From: Cupriavidus sp. P-10
GTDB lineage: Bacteria > Pseudomonadota > Gammaproteobacteria > Burkholderiales > Burkholderiaceae
Direction: 5' to 3'
DNA: 64,000 bases
Assembly (NCBI RefSeq): GCF_003402535.2
Contig: NZ_AP025172.1
Coordinates: 310,001-374,000 of the forward strand
The number at the start of each line of letters is the position of its first letter. The first letter of the stretch is position 1. This document shows positions 1 to 8,357 of this stretch, one piece after another. The notes below the pieces were generated by a model. It was not told the origin of the DNA and did not search any database. It worked only from the letters and a program-made list of their open reading frames with translations. Position numbers and translations under genes: made by a program.

Positions 1-392
1 CAAGCACGAACTCCCGCTGATGCGCTTCGGGGAACACAAGGAGTTGCGGAAGCCCGCCTTTCAACGTTGGCAGAAAAGGAGGGAAGTTAGTCCTGCCAGC
101 CAACGCAGAAATTTATATTATCGCTTCCATCGCATCCGATGAAAGCGCGAGCTCGAGCTCGATGCGGTCGCTAGTCGCGACCGTGAGCTGCTTGCCCTGT
201 CCCGCCGCGTCGAGCAAGTGCTTGGACGCCTGCGTGGACCCGGCGGTTCTGAGCCGAACCCGCCTGACTTGAAGGCTGCTACCTCGACCGTCGGAGCCAG
301 TTGTCACGAACGTTCGACACTGAACTGCTGCCGCCTGTCCAACTTCGTTGCGGCACTACGGTGTCGCGTCCCATGCAAAGGAAATTTTTCAA
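1..392. other. Left-edge region without a recognisable gene
   Basis: No open frame here resembles a family I recognise. Short frames at the very left edge (for example one ending near base 108) could be the tail of a gene cut by the window, but nothing supports that. The last 20 bases hold the purine-rich ribosome binding site of the nitrilase gene. Confidence 0.4.
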
Positions 393-1412
393 ATGACAGT
401 CATCAAAGCTGCCGCAGTCCAGATCAGCCCTGTGCTTTACAGCCGTGAGGCAACCGTGGATAAAGTCGTGCAGAAGATCCACGAGCTTGGTGAGAAGGGG
501 GTGCAGTTCGCTACGTTTCCGGAAACGGTGGTGCCATACTACCCATATTTCTCAGCGGTCCAGACGGGCCTCCAACTCCTTGCCGGAAATGAACATCTCA
601 GGTTGCTCGAGCAGTCCGTGACGGTACCGTCCCCTGCCACCCATGCAATCGGAGATGCGGCCCGCAAGGCTGGGATGGTGGTGTCCATTGGTGTAAATGA
701 GCGTGACAGAGGCACCATCTACAACGCGCAGTTGCTTTTCGACGCAGATGGGACCCTGATCCAGCGCCGCCGAAAGATCACGCCCACGCATTTCGAACGC
801 ATGATCTGGGGTCAGGGCGACGGGTCTGGCCTTCGCGCGGTCGACAGCAAGGTCGGACGAATCGGCCAGCTCGCATGCTTTGAGCACAACAATCCGCTCG
901 CGCGCTACGCGATGATCGCCGACGGAGAACAGATCCATTCGGCCATGTATCCGGGGTCAGCCTTCGGCGAAGGCTTTGCCAAAAGGATGGAAATCAATAT
1001 CCGACACCATGCGCTTGAGTCTGGCTGCTTCGTGGTGAATGCGACAGCGTGGTTGGATCCTGACCAGCAGGCGCAAATCATGAGGGACACGGGATGCAAC
1101 ATCGAGCCGATTTCTGGCGGTTGCTTGACCACTATCGTGACACCGGACGGCATGTTGTTGGGCGAACCTATCCGCTCGGGTGAGGGTGAGGTCATCGCCG
1201 ATCTTGATTTCTCGTTGATCGACCGGCGCAAGGTGTTGATGGACTCGGCTGGACACTACAACAGACCAGAGTTGCTTAGTCTCCTGATCGACCGAACGGA
1301 TACCGCCCACCTGCACGAACGCGCCGCGCACGCCGAATCGTTCATTAATCAAGACTCATTCGCCGCGCAACAGGGAGGCCTGAGCGGGCGTCCAGAACGA
1401 GGCTTCCCATAA
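393..1412 (+). CDS. Nitrilase (carbon-nitrogen hydrolase superfamily)
   Basis: Hydrolyses a nitrile to the carboxylic acid and ammonia; cytoplasmic. The 339-residue protein has the full nitrilase triad: Glu44 in FPETVVPYYPYF, Lys128 in RRRKITPTHFERM and nucleophile Cys162 in GQLACFEHNNPLARY, followed by the HSAMYPGS segment. The length fits aliphatic and arylaliphatic nitrilases. I chose the ATG at 393 because AAAGGAAA lies 8-9 bases upstream and because MTVIKAAAVQISPV is the usual start of the family; the frame also extends upstream to an ATG at 348. The gene stands alone with no nitrile-pathway partner. Its last 15-20 codons run antisense through a DUF2789 remnant, so the native C-terminus may have been replaced. 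The substrate cannot be told from the sequence. Confidence 0.9.
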   Translation: MTVIKAAAVQISPVLYSREATVDKVVQKIHELGEKGVQFATFPETVVPYYPYFSAVQTGLQLLAGNEHLRLLEQSVTVPSPATHAIGDAARKAGMVVSIGVNERDRGTIYNAQLLFDADGTLIQRRRKITPTHFERMIWGQGDGSGLRAVDSKVGRIGQLACFEHNNPLARYAMIADGEQIHSAMYPGSAFGEGFAKRMEINIRHHALESGCFVVNATAWLDPDQQAQIMRDTGCNIEPISGGCLTTIVTPDGMLLGEPIRSGEGEVIADLDFSLIDRRKVLMDSAGHYNRPELLSLLIDRTDTAHLHERAAHAESFINQDSFAAQQGGLSGRPERGFP

Positions 1413-1523
1413 TTCGATGTCGAGCGGCAGCGGCGAGCGTTTCGCGACAAATGCCTTGACGTCACTCTCGTCGGACGGCAAACCGAGTTGTGCGAACAGT
1501 TCAGCTAAGGAATGGAGTTGTGG
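1356..1523 (-). pseudogene. DUF2789 domain remnant, antisense to the nitrilase 3' end
   Basis: Read on the minus strand this gives LAELFAQLGLPSDES, then a segment ending ELWEASFWTPAQASLLRGE and a stop at 1356-1358. The pattern LFAQLGLPSD...FWTPAQA is the signature of the small DUF2789 proteins of beta- and gamma-proteobacteria (usually about 75 residues). Here there is no start codon, an in-frame stop (1524-1526) sits just upstream of the homology, and the C-terminal third is missing. It is therefore a decayed fragment. It overlaps the last codons of the nitrilase on the opposite strand, which marks a recombination join. The family assignment is from memory of the motif. Confidence 0.6.
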
Positions 1524-1597
1524 TCAGTCTGGGCGAGGCGCTACCAGTACGCGCTGGCTGTAGGTGTGAGGGCGCAGACGTAAGGGGTATGGAAGAC

Positions 1598-1990
1598 TTA
1601 TCGATGCATCCCCAGCGCACGCTCGATGCAACGCAGGACGTCCGATTCCTGGAATGGCTTGCTCAGAAAGCACGCTACGCCGGCGGCTTGGGCGCGCAGC
1701 GCATAGCCTTTCTGTTCGAAGCCCGTCATGAAGATGATTGGTAGGCGAAGCCCGCGCGCCCGCAGCGCATCATTTAGCGCGAAGCCGTCCATCCCCGGCA
1801 TCTGCACGTCCGTGATGATGCAGTCGATGGCGTCTATTGAACCCGATTGAAGGAGGTCCATCGCGCTCGGATACAACTCAACGGCCAGATCGAACGCGCG
1901 CACGAGCCGACCCAAGGCATGCCGCACAGCCGCATCGTCGTCGACGAGTGCAATTACTGGGATGGCATTCACATGGGTCCTTATTTTCAT
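1598..1990 (-). CDS. Stand-alone FixJ-type response regulator receiver
   Basis: Single receiver domain of 130 residues with no DNA-binding output domain. The acidic pocket is Asp17-Asp19 in ALVDDDAAV, the phosphoacceptor is Asp61 in ITDVQMPGMDG, and the conserved Lys111 lies in CFLSKPF. Such proteins relay phosphate or act by protein contact. ATG at 1990 is preceded by an in-frame GTG at 1993 that could also serve. No histidine kinase is adjacent. The close paralogue at 8819-9196 sits beside a large hybrid kinase, so cross-talk with that kinase is possible. The gene lies downstream of the porin in the same direction, 60 bases away. Confidence 0.85.
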   Translation of the reverse strand: MKIRTHVNAIPVIALVDDDAAVRHALGRLVRAFDLAVELYPSAMDLLQSGSIDAIDCIITDVQMPGMDGFALNDALRARGLRLPIIFMTGFEQKGYALRAQAAGVACFLSKPFQESDVLRCIERALGMHR

Positions 1991-2052
1991 CACCCGATAG
2001 CAGGGTTCAAAGCACTATTGTGCGATCTCTGCAGGCAAGTGCCACCGACCCT

Positions 2053-3159
2053 TCAGAAATTGTGGCGCAATCCCAGCGCGAAAGTCTGGGGATCGGCCCC
2101 GGCGCGCACGCCGAGATCGTTGATGGCGAAGTCATAGATCGCATTGCGCGCATTGTCGATGCGGCTGTAGTAAGCATACAGCGCTGTGCGATTCGACAGC
2201 GGATAGTCATAGCCGACGGTGTACTGCACCGCACCGGTGTCGGCGCCGCTGCGGAAAAAGCCCACCGTTTCTGTGGAGCCGCCAGTGCCATTGGCGGCGT
2301 AGGCCACGCCAATACGGATGCTGCCCGGCCCGAATCGTTGCACCAGCGATGCATACCAGGCATTGCGCTGCAAGTCTCCACTGTCGGTGCGATAGTGGAG
2401 GTGTTCGTAGACAGCAGCCAAGCGCGTGCCAGGTGCCATCTGCCACGCCAGCCCTAGCTTGATCGCGTCGTCGTTGCGACCTGCGGCCTGATAGTGCTGG
2501 TGCCGCTCCCACGCCAACGTCCCATTGAGCGCGCCACCGTCATAGACGGCGGCAACGGAATAGAGCGCCGGGTTGCGTGGTACGGTGGCCTTCTCCTCTG
2601 GTAGACCCCACCCGAGCCACAGGCCCAGCCCGCGCCATGACGGAGAACGGTACTGCAGTATGTTCTTCTGGCGTCGGTCGAACGCACTGACGTTTTCAAC
2701 ATTGTTCGTGCTGGAAGCCGAGCCATTGCCGATCAGCGCCATATATCCGGCCGTTGTCGGGTAGTAGGGGTCGTAGCCCATCGTGGCTTCGGTATAGGGC
2801 GTGTGCCAGTGGCCTAAGAAGATCAGCCCGTAACTGCCCTGTAGACCGATGCGTGAGTTGCGGCCGGCAATCTGCCCCTGCCCGTCATCCAGAGACAGGT
2901 TGCTTTCCACTTGCCATAGCGCCTTCAATGTGCCGCCGAGCGACTCCTCTCCGCGAAGCCCAAACACGGAGCGATTATTGGTCTGGCGTAGCACGCTGCT
3001 TGACGCCGTACCGTCGGTGGCAGTGCTGGCGTGGCTGGCTTCCAGCGCCGTGTTCAGCCGACCATACACGGTGACACTGCCAGCGGCATGAGCCGAAAGC
3101 GTTAGCGCCGCGAGCCCAGTTGCAGCGGCGGCGAGCTGGTGCAGGTCAGTTCGTCGCAT
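2053..3159 (-). CDS. Outer-membrane porin (Burkholderiales trimeric type)
   Basis: Non-specific or substrate-selective trimeric beta-barrel channel in the outer membrane. The 368-residue protein has an N-terminal signal (MRRTDLHQLAAAATGLAAL to about residue 26), a mature start of the SVTVYGRLN type, the FGLRGEESLGG strand and the terminal LRHNF strand ending in Phe that is needed for BAM-dependent assembly. Its start codon lies inside the end of the XapX gene (14-base overlap), so the two are probably translationally coupled. It is the last gene of the leftward unit that begins near 8.4 kb and may carry that unit's substrate across the outer membrane. Confidence 0.9.
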   Translation of the reverse strand: MRRTDLHQLAAAATGLAALTLSAHAAGSVTVYGRLNTALEASHASTATDGTASSSVLRQTNNRSVFGLRGEESLGGTLKALWQVESNLSLDDGQGQIAGRNSRIGLQGSYGLIFLGHWHTPYTEATMGYDPYYPTTAGYMALIGNGSASSTNNVENVSAFDRRQKNILQYRSPSWRGLGLWLGWGLPEEKATVPRNPALYSVAAVYDGGALNGTLAWERHQHYQAAGRNDDAIKLGLAWQMAPGTRLAAVYEHLHYRTDSGDLQRNAWYASLVQRFGPGSIRIGVAYAANGTGGSTETVGFFRSGADTGAVQYTVGYDYPLSNRTALYAYYSRIDNARNAIYDFAINDLGVRAGADPQTFALGLRHNF

Positions 3160-3424
3160 TATCCGCAGGCGTCTTGCTGGCCACGTTCAGCGTCGGGCCG
3201 GGGGCGCCGGTAATCTTCGGCACGCATTCCGAATGGAACCATGCGATGGTGACCGGCTCGCCGGCGATCAGGCGCTTGATCGGCGGCACCACCTGTTCGC
3301 CGATCAGCATGCCGAGCAGGCCGACCAGCGCCACCACGGGTGGCGCTGGCGAGCGGACCTGCATTAGCGCATAGATGATGCCGACGAGGATGCCGGCGCC
3401 GAGGGAAACAAGATAAAGCTTCAT
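3146..3424 (-). CDS. XapX domain small membrane protein
   Basis: A 92-residue protein starting MKLYLVSLGAGILVGIIYAL, with a second hydrophobic segment PPVVALVGLLGMLIGEQV. This is the short XapX domain, named from a protein near the xanthosine genes of enterobacteria; its function is unknown. The C-terminal extension after about residue 60 (ending PADNATN) is not part of the usual domain. GGAGAC precedes the ATG at 3424 with good spacing, so I reject a longer upstream start. The stop lies 14 bases inside the porin gene and the start is 31 bases after the MFS gene, so all three are probably cotranscribed. Confidence 0.8.
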   Translation of the reverse strand: MKLYLVSLGAGILVGIIYALMQVRSPAPPVVALVGLLGMLIGEQVVPPIKRLIAGEPVTIAWFHSECVPKITGAPGPTLNVASKTPADNATN

Positions 3425-3455
3425 CGGAAAGTCTCCGGGAACAAGAGCATGGGAA

Positions 3456-5087
3456 TCAGTGGCGCGCCGCAGGAGCCGGCGGCAATCCGACGCCCAGCAG
3501 GTGCCGCACGCGCGGCGGCTTGTCGCCGACATGGAAGCGCGTCACCTCGCGCTGCAGGTCGGCATCGGCGTGGGGCACGCGCTCGTGCTGGCGCAAATGC
3601 TCGGCCCATGATTCGACCAGGAACCACTCCGTCAGCAACTCCGGGTCGGCCGGGTCTTCCATCACGCCCCAGTTGAAGGCCCCGTCGCGCAGCCGTTCTT
3701 CGGAAAGCTGGTGCACCGCCCGCAGGAAGGCGTCGCGGTCGGGCGCACGCACGCAGTATTCGATCAGGATCATGACCGGGCCGCGGTCATGCGCGATAGC
3801 CGCGGCGCCTTCGGGTTCGGGCCAGTGCCGTGCCGGTCCCAGGTCATCTTCGCCGCGGGGCAGGCGCAGCCGGTGCAGCAGCAGCGCTGCCACCAGCATG
3901 CCTGCCGCGGCCACCAGCAGCCCGCCGGGCGTCCCCAATGCCTGCGCGACAAAGCCCCACACCAGGCTGCCCGCCGCCATCGCGCCGTTGAACACCATCT
4001 GGTAGACCGCCAGCGCGCGCCCGCGCACCCAGTTGGGAAGGATCGCCTGCGCCACGCCGCCCAAAGTCGTCAGCGCGATGATCCATGCCGCACCCAGGAA
4101 CAGCAGCAGCAACAGCGCGATCCAGACCGGCGGCGCCACGCATAACCCGGCCATCACCACCGCGGTGGTGCAGGCAGAGAGCAACATCAGCCCGTCCGCG
4201 TCCAGGCGCCGCTGTAGCCGCGGCATGACCAGTGCACCGAGGATCGCGCCCAGCCCGACCGCGCCCAGCAGCACGCCATAGAGGCTGGCGCCGCCTTTCA
4301 GCAGTTGCCTGGCCACCAGCGGCAACAGCGCCCAGATGCTGCTGCCAAAGGCAAAGTGCACCGCGGCCCGCGCCAGCACGACATGCAGCTTGCTGTGGGC
4401 GCGGGTAAAGCGCAGCCCGGCGCGGAACGCGCCGAGGAAATGCTCGCGCAGCGGGTCGGCAGCGCGTGCCGGGCGTTTCCACCACAGCAGCGCGGCGACC
4501 ACGAAGACATAGCTGAGCAGGTCCATGCCATAGGTAACGGCCGCGCCGAACGCCGCCAGCAGCAGGCCGCCCGCGGCCGGGCCGATCGCGCGGGCGATGT
4601 TGACACCCAGCGCATTGAGCGCAACCGCGCGCTTGAGTTCCTGCTGCGGCACCAGTTCGGGCACGATCGACTGCCAGGTCGGCCCCATCAGCGCCGCACC
4701 GATGCCGCCAAGGAACGCCATGGCGATCAGGATCTCGATCGTCAGCGCATTGCGCCAGGCCAGCATCATCAGCGTGCCGCTGACCAGCGCCAGCCCGACC
4801 TGGATCGCGATCAGGAAGCGGCGCCGGTCGAGGATGTCGGACAGCACGCCGGCCGGGATCGCCAGCAGGAACACCGGCAGCGTTGCCGCGGCCTGGATCG
4901 TCGCGACCGCGGCCGGCGACGACGACAGGTCGGTGACCAGCCAGGCGCTGGCCACGTCGCGCATAAAGCTGCCGACGTTGCCGAGGATGGTCGCCGCCCA
5001 CAGCACGGCAAACGTGGCCTGCGCCAGCGGCGCGAAGGTGCCGCCATCGGCGGGGCGGGAAGGGGAGTGCGTTGCTTGCTCTGCCAT
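3456..5087 (-). CDS. MFS transporter of the MFS_3 (EntS-like) family with C-terminal ABM-like domain
   Basis: Inner-membrane drug or metabolite exporter of 543 residues. It starts MAEQATHSPS, then shows about twelve membrane segments (for example FAVLWAATILGNVGSFMRD and LVWGFVAQALGTPGGLL) and the loop GVLSDILDRRRFL between TM2 and TM3. After about residue 430 there is a soluble tail (MILIEYCVRAPDRDAF, TEWFLVESWAEHLRQHERV) resembling the antibiotic-biosynthesis-monooxygenase ferredoxin-like fold often fused to this family. I chose the ATG at 5087; the open frame runs further upstream but would overlap DoxX, whose stop is five bases away. The tight spacing to DoxX and XapX indicates one operon. 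Confidence 0.85.
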   Translation of the reverse strand: MAEQATHSPSRPADGGTFAPLAQATFAVLWAATILGNVGSFMRDVASAWLVTDLSSSPAAVATIQAAATLPVFLLAIPAGVLSDILDRRRFLIAIQVGLALVSGTLMMLAWRNALTIEILIAMAFLGGIGAALMGPTWQSIVPELVPQQELKRAVALNALGVNIARAIGPAAGGLLLAAFGAAVTYGMDLLSYVFVVAALLWWKRPARAADPLREHFLGAFRAGLRFTRAHSKLHVVLARAAVHFAFGSSIWALLPLVARQLLKGGASLYGVLLGAVGLGAILGALVMPRLQRRLDADGLMLLSACTTAVVMAGLCVAPPVWIALLLLLFLGAAWIIALTTLGGVAQAILPNWVRGRALAVYQMVFNGAMAAGSLVWGFVAQALGTPGGLLVAAAGMLVAALLLHRLRLPRGEDDLGPARHWPEPEGAAAIAHDRGPVMILIEYCVRAPDRDAFLRAVHQLSEERLRDGAFNWGVMEDPADPELLTEWFLVESWAEHLRQHERVPHADADLQREVTRFHVGDKPPRVRHLLGVGLPPAPAARH

Positions 5088-5092
5088 CTTGG

Positions 5093-5551
5093 TCAGCCGT
5101 GCCGGGTTGCGCGCTCGCGCAGGTCGTGCCAGGCCACCAGCAGGAAGCCGCCGGCCAGGCCCAGGTGTTCGAAGAACGCGTTGGTCATCATGAAGCGGGC
5201 TTCTGGCGGCGCTTCCCAGAAGCGGTTTGCGATGAAGGTCGCGCCGGCCGTGAACGCCGCCAGCGCCAGCGCGCCCAGCCAGCGCCGCCAGCCCAGCAGG
5301 ATCATGGCGCACGCGCCCAGCTCGAGCACGATGGTGGCGATTGCCAGCGGCACCGGCGGGTTCAGCCCGAAGTGCCGCATCTCGGCCACCGCGCCGGGAA
5401 AGTCGGCCAGCTTGAACAGGCCGCCCTGCAGGTAGGCCGCGCACAGCAGCAGCAGGCCTACCCAGCGCAGCCAGCGCATCCAGCGCATCCAGCGCGGCAG
5501 CCCGGCGGCACTGGCTGGCGCCAGGGGAAGGGAAGTCATCGGTTCAGGCAT
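5093..5551 (-). CDS. DoxX family membrane protein
   Basis: A 152-residue integral membrane protein with four hydrophobic segments: VGLLLLCAAYLQGGLFKL, AIATIVLELGACAMILLG, LGALALAAFTAGATFIAN and a last one near EHLGLAGGFLLVAWHDL. The GGLFKL motif after TM1 and the FFEHLGLAGGFLLV end are typical of DoxX/DoxD-like proteins. Some take part in redox or membrane oxidoreductase complexes; the role here is unknown. The N-terminus contains a short repeat, MRWMRWLRW, from tandem ATCCAGCGC-type units. GGAG precedes the ATG. The gene is 5 bases from the MFS gene and 33 from the amidohydrolase. Confidence 0.8.
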   Translation of the reverse strand: MPEPMTSLPLAPASAAGLPRWMRWMRWLRWVGLLLLCAAYLQGGLFKLADFPGAVAEMRHFGLNPPVPLAIATIVLELGACAMILLGWRRWLGALALAAFTAGATFIANRFWEAPPEARFMMTNAFFEHLGLAGGFLLVAWHDLRERATRHG

Positions 5552-5584
5552 GGCCGGTCTCCGTTGGCTGCGGTCGGCAGCAGG

Positions 5585-7525
5585 TCAGAAGGCCCAGCAG
5601 GAACAGCCCAGCGCGCCCCAGAACGTGCTCTCGTCCGAGGTCGGCACGCCCGAGGTCCAGGCTTTGGCATGCGCATGGCCATGGACACCGCACGAACTCG
5701 CGCACCCGCACGCCGTGTTCAGCGCCAGCTTGCGCGCTTCCGGCCGCGGCTGGTAGCCGCCGACGTGCCGCACCGGCGACCAGTCCGGCATGGCGGGAGG
5801 CAGCGCGGGCGACAGCTTGCTGAAGTCCGAATCGCCATAGACCACCTTGCCGCCGAGGATGGTCAGCACCGAGGTGATGTCCTGGATCTCGTCGCCGGGC
5901 ACGCTGAAGTAGTCAGAGGACAGCACCGCCAGGTCGGCGAGCTGGCCCGCCTTGATCTGGCCCTTCTTGCCGACTTCCGAAGAGAACCACGTGTTCGCCT
6001 CGGTCCACAGCCGCAGCGCGGTCTCGCGGTCGAGCAGGTTGGCCTGCGGGTACATCGCCATGCCGCCCACGGTCTTGCCGGTGGTGAGCCAGTATAGCGA
6101 CACCCACGGGTTGTACGAGGCCACGCGCGTGGCATCGGTGCCGGCGCCGACCTTGACGCCTTTTTCCAGCATCTTCTTCACCGGCGGCGTGGCCTCGGCG
6201 GCGCGTGCGCCGTAGCGCTCGACAAAGTACTCGCCCTGGTAGGCCATGCGGTGCTGCACGGCGATGCCGCCGCCGAGCGCGGCGATGCGGTCGATATTGC
6301 GGTCGGAGATGGTCTCGGCATGGTCGAAGAACCAGTTCAGGCCGTCGAACGGAATGTCCTTGGCCACCTTCTCATAGACATCGAGCGCACGGGCGATGGT
6401 CTGGTCATAGGTGGCATGCAGCCGCCACGGCCAGCGCTTCTCCGCCAGCAGGCGGATCACGGGCTCCAGGTCAGCTTCCATCGACGGCGCCATGTCGGGG
6501 CGCTCGACGCGGAAGTCCTCGAAGTCGGCCGCGGTGTAGACCAGCATCTCGCCCGCGCCGTTGTGGCGGTAGAGGTCGTCGCCCTGGCCCGGCTTGACCT
6601 TGGCGGTCCAGGTCCTGAAGTCGTTCAGTTCTTCCCTGGGTTTCTGCGTGAACAGGTTGTACGCCAGCCGCACCGTCAGCTGCCCGTCCTTGTGCAGCTC
6701 CTCGATGATGCTGTAGTCCTCGGGATAGTTCTGGTATCCACCGCCCGCATCGATCACGCCGGTCACGCCCAGCCGGTTGACCTCGCGCATGAAATGGCGC
6801 GTCGAGTTCTTCTGGTACTCGGGCGGCAGCTTGGGGCCCTTGGCCAGCGTCGCATACAGGATGGTGGCGTTCGGCTTGGCCAGCAGCAGCCCGGTGGGGT
6901 TGCCGCGCGCATCGCGCACGATCTCGCCGCCCGGCGGGTTGGGCGTGTCTTTGGTATAGCCCACCGCGCGCAGCGCCGCGCCGTTGAGGATGGCGCGGTC
7001 GTACAGGTGCAGGATGAACACCGGGGTATCGGGCGCCACCGCGTTCAGTTCGTCGATGGTCGGCAGCCGCTTCTCGGCGAACTGGTGCTCGGTAAAGCCG
7101 CCGACCACGCGCACCCACTGCGGTGCCGGCGTGCGCGCGACCTGGTCCTTCAGCATGCGCATGGCGTCAGCCAGCGAGCGCACGCCGTCCCAGCGCAACT
7201 CCATGTTGTAGTTCAGGCCGCCGCGGATGATGTGCATGTGGCTGTCGATCAGCCCGGGGATGGCCCGCCGGCCGTTCAGGTCCACGACCTGCGTCTGCGC
7301 GCCGGCCAGCTTCATCACGTCCTGGCGCGTGCCGACGGCCACGAAGCGCCCGTCGCGGACGGCCACGGCGTCTGCCTGCGGGTTGGACTTGTCGAGCGTG
7401 GTGAACTTGCCGTTGACGAGGATGAGGTCGGGGGAATTGCCAGGTGTCATGGCGAAGATCTCCGAAGAAGCTGCCGCGCCGAGGGCGGCAGCCGAGGCGA
7501 TGAATTGCCGGCGGGTGACAGACAT
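5585..7525 (-). CDS. Tat-exported metal-dependent amidohydrolase (YtcJ/Amidohydro_3 type)
   Basis: A 646-residue hydrolase, probably acting on an amide or cyclic C-N bond of an unknown substrate. The N-terminus MSVTRRQFIASAAALGAA is a twin-arginine signal, so the folded metalloenzyme is likely periplasmic. Family signatures in order: DLILVNGKF, GLIDSHMHI (His96, His98), RLHATYDQ, WFFDHAETI, GAGTDATR and DLAVLSSDYFSVP. The C-terminus is Cys/His-rich (ACGCASSCGVHGHAHAKAW, later ALGCSCWAF), a possible extra metal site or redox tail. It lies between the YcaC-type hydrolase and DoxX on the same strand. The long opposite-strand frames across it are shadows. Confidence 0.85.
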   Translation of the reverse strand: MSVTRRQFIASAAALGAAASSEIFAMTPGNSPDLILVNGKFTTLDKSNPQADAVAVRDGRFVAVGTRQDVMKLAGAQTQVVDLNGRRAIPGLIDSHMHIIRGGLNYNMELRWDGVRSLADAMRMLKDQVARTPAPQWVRVVGGFTEHQFAEKRLPTIDELNAVAPDTPVFILHLYDRAILNGAALRAVGYTKDTPNPPGGEIVRDARGNPTGLLLAKPNATILYATLAKGPKLPPEYQKNSTRHFMREVNRLGVTGVIDAGGGYQNYPEDYSIIEELHKDGQLTVRLAYNLFTQKPREELNDFRTWTAKVKPGQGDDLYRHNGAGEMLVYTAADFEDFRVERPDMAPSMEADLEPVIRLLAEKRWPWRLHATYDQTIARALDVYEKVAKDIPFDGLNWFFDHAETISDRNIDRIAALGGGIAVQHRMAYQGEYFVERYGARAAEATPPVKKMLEKGVKVGAGTDATRVASYNPWVSLYWLTTGKTVGGMAMYPQANLLDRETALRLWTEANTWFSSEVGKKGQIKAGQLADLAVLSSDYFSVPGDEIQDITSVLTILGGKVVYGDSDFSKLSPALPPAMPDWSPVRHVGGYQPRPEARKLALNTACGCASSCGVHGHAHAKAWTSGVPTSDESTFWGALGCSCWAF

Positions 7526-7670
7526 ACTGTTTGTGAGCTATGAAATCAGCAGGTAATGCATCGACCGGGTCGGGCTGACCGCTCCTTTCCGTCCGCGTCG
7601 GGACAGATTGTGAGCGTCGTGCCATTGGCCAACTGGGCCGCTGGCAAGCCGCGGCCGGCCGATGCAACGA

Positions 7671-8357
7671 TCAGCGAGCCGGTACCGGCGCCACCGACTC
7701 GTGCGGCGTGGCGGTACGCTGCGCCGCCTTGTGCACCATGGTGTACGCGTAGTCGACGCCCATGCCATAGGCGCCGGAATGTTCCTTGACCAGTTTCATC
7801 ACGGCGTCATACGTGTCGCGGTGGGCCCAGTCGCGCTGCCATTCCAGCAGCACCTGCTGCCAGGTCACCGGCACCGCGCCGGCCTGTACCATGCGCTGCA
7901 TGGCATAGTCGTGCGCGTCCTTGCTGGTGCCGCCAGAGGCATCGGCCACCATGTAGATCTCGTAGTTGCCTTCCAGCATCGCGCACAGCGCGAAGGTGGT
8001 GTTGCAGACCTCGGTCCACAGGCCGGCGACGATCACCTTGTTGCGGCCGTTGGCCTTGAGCGCGTCGCGGACCTTCTGGTCGTCCCACGAGTTCATCGAG
8101 GTGCGCTCCAGTGTCTTCTGTTCCGGGAAGACATCGAGCAGCTCGGGATAGGTGAAACCGGAGAACGATTCGCTTTCGACCGTGGTGATGGTCGTCGGGA
8201 TATTGAAGATCTTCGCGGCCTTGGCCAGGCCGACGACGTTGTTCTTCATGGCCTGCCGGTCCATCGACTGCACTCCGAAGGCCATCTGCGGCTGGTGGTC
8301 GATGATGATCAACTGGCTGTTTTGGGGGGTCAGGACTTCGAGCTTCGGGTTGGACAT
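7671..8357 (-). CDS. Isochorismatase-family hydrolase (YcaC-like)
   Basis: Cysteine hydrolase of 228 residues. Catalytic Asp20 is in LIIIDHQPQM and nucleophile Cys118 in VAGLWTEVCNTTFAL; the signature VADASGGTSKDAHDYAM follows. The WTEVC form and the long C-terminus after VTWQQVLLEWQRDW match YcaC-type proteins, whose physiological substrate is unknown. It is the first gene of the leftward set, 145 bases upstream of the amidohydrolase, with a 461-base gene-free region in front that should hold the promoter. Together the two enzymes could open and then hydrolyse a nitrogen-containing compound exported or imported by the MFS protein and porin. That pathway is inference. Confidence 0.85.
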   Translation of the reverse strand: MSNPKLEVLTPQNSQLIIIDHQPQMAFGVQSMDRQAMKNNVVGLAKAAKIFNIPTTITTVESESFSGFTYPELLDVFPEQKTLERTSMNSWDDQKVRDALKANGRNKVIVAGLWTEVCNTTFALCAMLEGNYEIYMVADASGGTSKDAHDYAMQRMVQAGAVPVTWQQVLLEWQRDWAHRDTYDAVMKLVKEHSGAYGMGVDYAYTMVHKAAQRTATPHESVAPVPAR

